6,016 bases of DNA, from positions 1 to 6,016 of the forward strand of contig CAZAQS010000288.1 of NCBI GenBank assembly GCA_964486825.1, in the 5' to 3' direction. Both the position numbers and the translations under genes were made by a program. The notes beneath the pieces were generated by a model. The model was given only the letters and a program-made list of their open reading frames with translations. It searched no databases and was not told where the DNA came from. The DNA is from CAZAQS01 sp964486825 (GTDB lineage Bacteria; Chloroflexota; Anaerolineae; Anaerolineales; UBA4823). Below are positions 4,739 to 6,016 of this stretch, piece after piece (positions within the stretch are counted from its first letter, which is position 1; each line of letters opens with the position of its first letter).

Positions 4739-6016
4739 ATGACATCAGAAAGATCCAAACTAGAGTTGAACCGCTTAGAGAAACTGAATAACCTGAAAGC
4801 CCAACAGATCGAACCCTATCCGACCCAGGCGAAGCGGACACATACCAGCCAGGAGGCCATCCAGGCATTCGAAGAGGCTGAAGCCGCTCAAGCGGGTGAA
4901 CCCGTCCAGGCAGCCCTGGTGGGACGGCTGCGCTCCATGCGGGCGATGGGCAAGGTCACTTTCGCCCATATCGAAGATGGCCACGGGCGGGTGCAACTCT
5001 TCTTAAGAGCTGACGATGTCGGCAAGGAGCAGCTTGACCTCTTCAACCGTGAATTCGACCTTGGCGACTTCGTGGGCGCCAGTGGGGAAATGTTCCGCAC
5101 TCGCACCGGCGAAGCAACCTTGCGGGTGAAGGAGTTCAGTATGCTTGCCAAGGCTATCACCCCCTTGCCGGCAGCCAAGGATGAAGTGATCGATGGGCAA
5201 GTCATCCGGCATGCCACCCTGACAGACCCGGAAACCCGTTATCGCCAACGCTACGCCGACCTGGCGATCAACCCAGATGTGCGCGAGATCTTCCGCAGGC
5301 GAGCTGAGATCCTACGGGCGCTGCGGGAGTTCCTGGATTCGCACGGCTTTTTAGAGGTCGAGACGCCTATCCTGCAACCAATTTATGGAGGCGCGGCGGC
5401 CCGGCCCTTCGTCACACACCACAACCAGCTGGACCAGGACCTGTTCCTGCGCATCTCCTTCGAACTATACCTGAAGCGCTTGCTGGTGGGCGGGTACGAG
5501 CGGGTTTACGAAATCGGGCGCGATTTCAGGAATGAAGGCGTCTCCTTCAAACACAACCCTGAGTTCACCCAGCTCGAATTCTATATGGCCTACGCCGACT
5601 ACCTGAAGGTGATGGAGCTTACCGAGGCGATGCTGGTGCACACCGCCGACCGGGTCCTGGGTCGACGAACGTTCACCTTCCAGGGAAACGAGATCAGCCT
5701 GGAACCGCCCTGGAGGAGGCTAAACCTGCGGGATGGCCTGCTCGAGATGACCGGGATCGATATCCACGAGCACACCGATGCAGCCAGCCTGGCGGCAGCC
5801 ATGCGCGCCAAAGGCCTGCCGGTGGATCCAAACGCCACGCGCGGCAAGCTGATCGATTCCTTGTTGGGCGATTTCCTGGAGCCGAACCTGATCCAGCCGA
5901 CTTTCCTGTACGATTACCCGCGCGACATCTCACCCCTGGCGAAGAGCAAGCCGGGAGACCCGAGCACGGTGGAGCGCTTCGAAGGCTTTATCGGTGGGAT
6001 GGAGCTTTGCAACGCT
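4739..6016 (+). CDS. lysS: Lysyl-tRNA synthetase, class II (C-terminus beyond right edge)
   Basis: The 426 visible codons encode most of a class II LysRS, which charges tRNA-Lys using ATP in the cytoplasm. The N-terminal OB-fold anticodon-binding domain covers about 57-140 (ALVGRLRSMRAMGKVTFAHI; GRVQLFLR). It is followed by the TRYRQRYADL linker (166-175). Motif 1 is GFLEVETPIL (203-212). Motif 2 is FRNEG (263-267) with HNPEFTQLEFY (272-282), preceded by FELYLKRLLVGGYERVYEIGR (241-261). The SPLAK (398-402) and VERFEGFIGGMELCNA (411-426) segments match the region before motif 3. Motif 3 itself (GxGxGxDR) is cut off; full length would be about 490-500. The ATG at 4739 has GGAG 7 nt upstream (4728-4731), and the first residues match the usual LysRS N-terminus. 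It lies downstream of greA, a neighbour pairing also seen in other bacterial phyla. The interval is too short for a T-box leader. Confidence 0.96.
   Translation, partial: MTSERSKLELNRLEKLNNLKAQQIEPYPTQAKRTHTSQEAIQAFEEAEAAQAGEPVQAALVGRLRSMRAMGKVTFAHIEDGHGRVQLFLRADDVGKEQLDLFNREFDLGDFVGASGEMFRTRTGEATLRVKEFSMLAKAITPLPAAKDEVIDGQVIRHATLTDPETRYRQRYADLAINPDVREIFRRRAEILRALREFLDSHGFLEVETPILQPIYGGAAARPFVTHHNQLDQDLFLRISFELYLKRLLVGGYERVYEIGRDFRNEGVSFKHNPEFTQLEFYMAYADYLKVMELTEAMLVHTADRVLGRRTFTFQGNEISLEPPWRRLNLRDGLLEMTGIDIHEHTDAASLAAAMRAKGLPVDPNATRGKLIDSLLGDFLEPNLIQPTFLYDYPRDISPLAKSKPGDPSTVERFEGFIGGMELCNA

Overview
The window is about 57% GC by eye and reads as ordinary bacterial chromosome. Three things point to Chloroflexota, probably Anaerolineae: a long Pro-Thr-Asp/Glu low-complexity protein typical of that group, tandem M42 metallopeptidases, and a LysRS/GreA pair with Chloroflexota-like wording. 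This placement is an inference from style, not from a marker search.

Layout. On the minus strand, reading from about 3143 down to 1, lie a short membrane-anchored Pro/Thr-rich protein (3143-2595) and then three consecutive M42-family aminopeptidase genes (2478-1402, 1374-256, and 219 running off the left edge). The gaps between the peptidases are only 27 and 36 bp. A good sigma70-type promoter (TTGCCA, 17 bp, TATCAT with an extended -10) drives this side from about 3174. I see no convincing second promoter before the first peptidase, so all four genes may be one transcript. On the plus strand, divergent from these, is a PIG-L/LmbE-type deacetylase (3210-4004). It is followed by greA (4161-4637), with its own strong promoter, and lysS (4739 to beyond the right edge).

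How the genes work together. The M42 enzymes are typically large self-compartmentalising aminopeptidases that finish breaking oligopeptides into amino acids. Three paralogues in a row suggest complementary specificities or mixed oligomers. greA and lysS are neighbouring information-processing genes, also found together in other phyla. Transcription between them is punctuated by RNA structures: a terminator-like hairpin in the greA leader and a perfect GC-rich terminator between greA and lysS.

Most notable points: an unusual GreA coiled-coil tip (two extra residues, with the usual Glu-Asn replaced), the terminator-like hairpin inside the greA 5' leader, the tandem M42 triplet, and a canonical G-quadruplex motif in the template strand of the Pro/Thr-rich gene. 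I found no CRISPR array, mobile element, tRNA or rRNA, and no wholly novel system. No gene-free stretch exceeds 300 bp; the longest is the 156 bp greA leader region.
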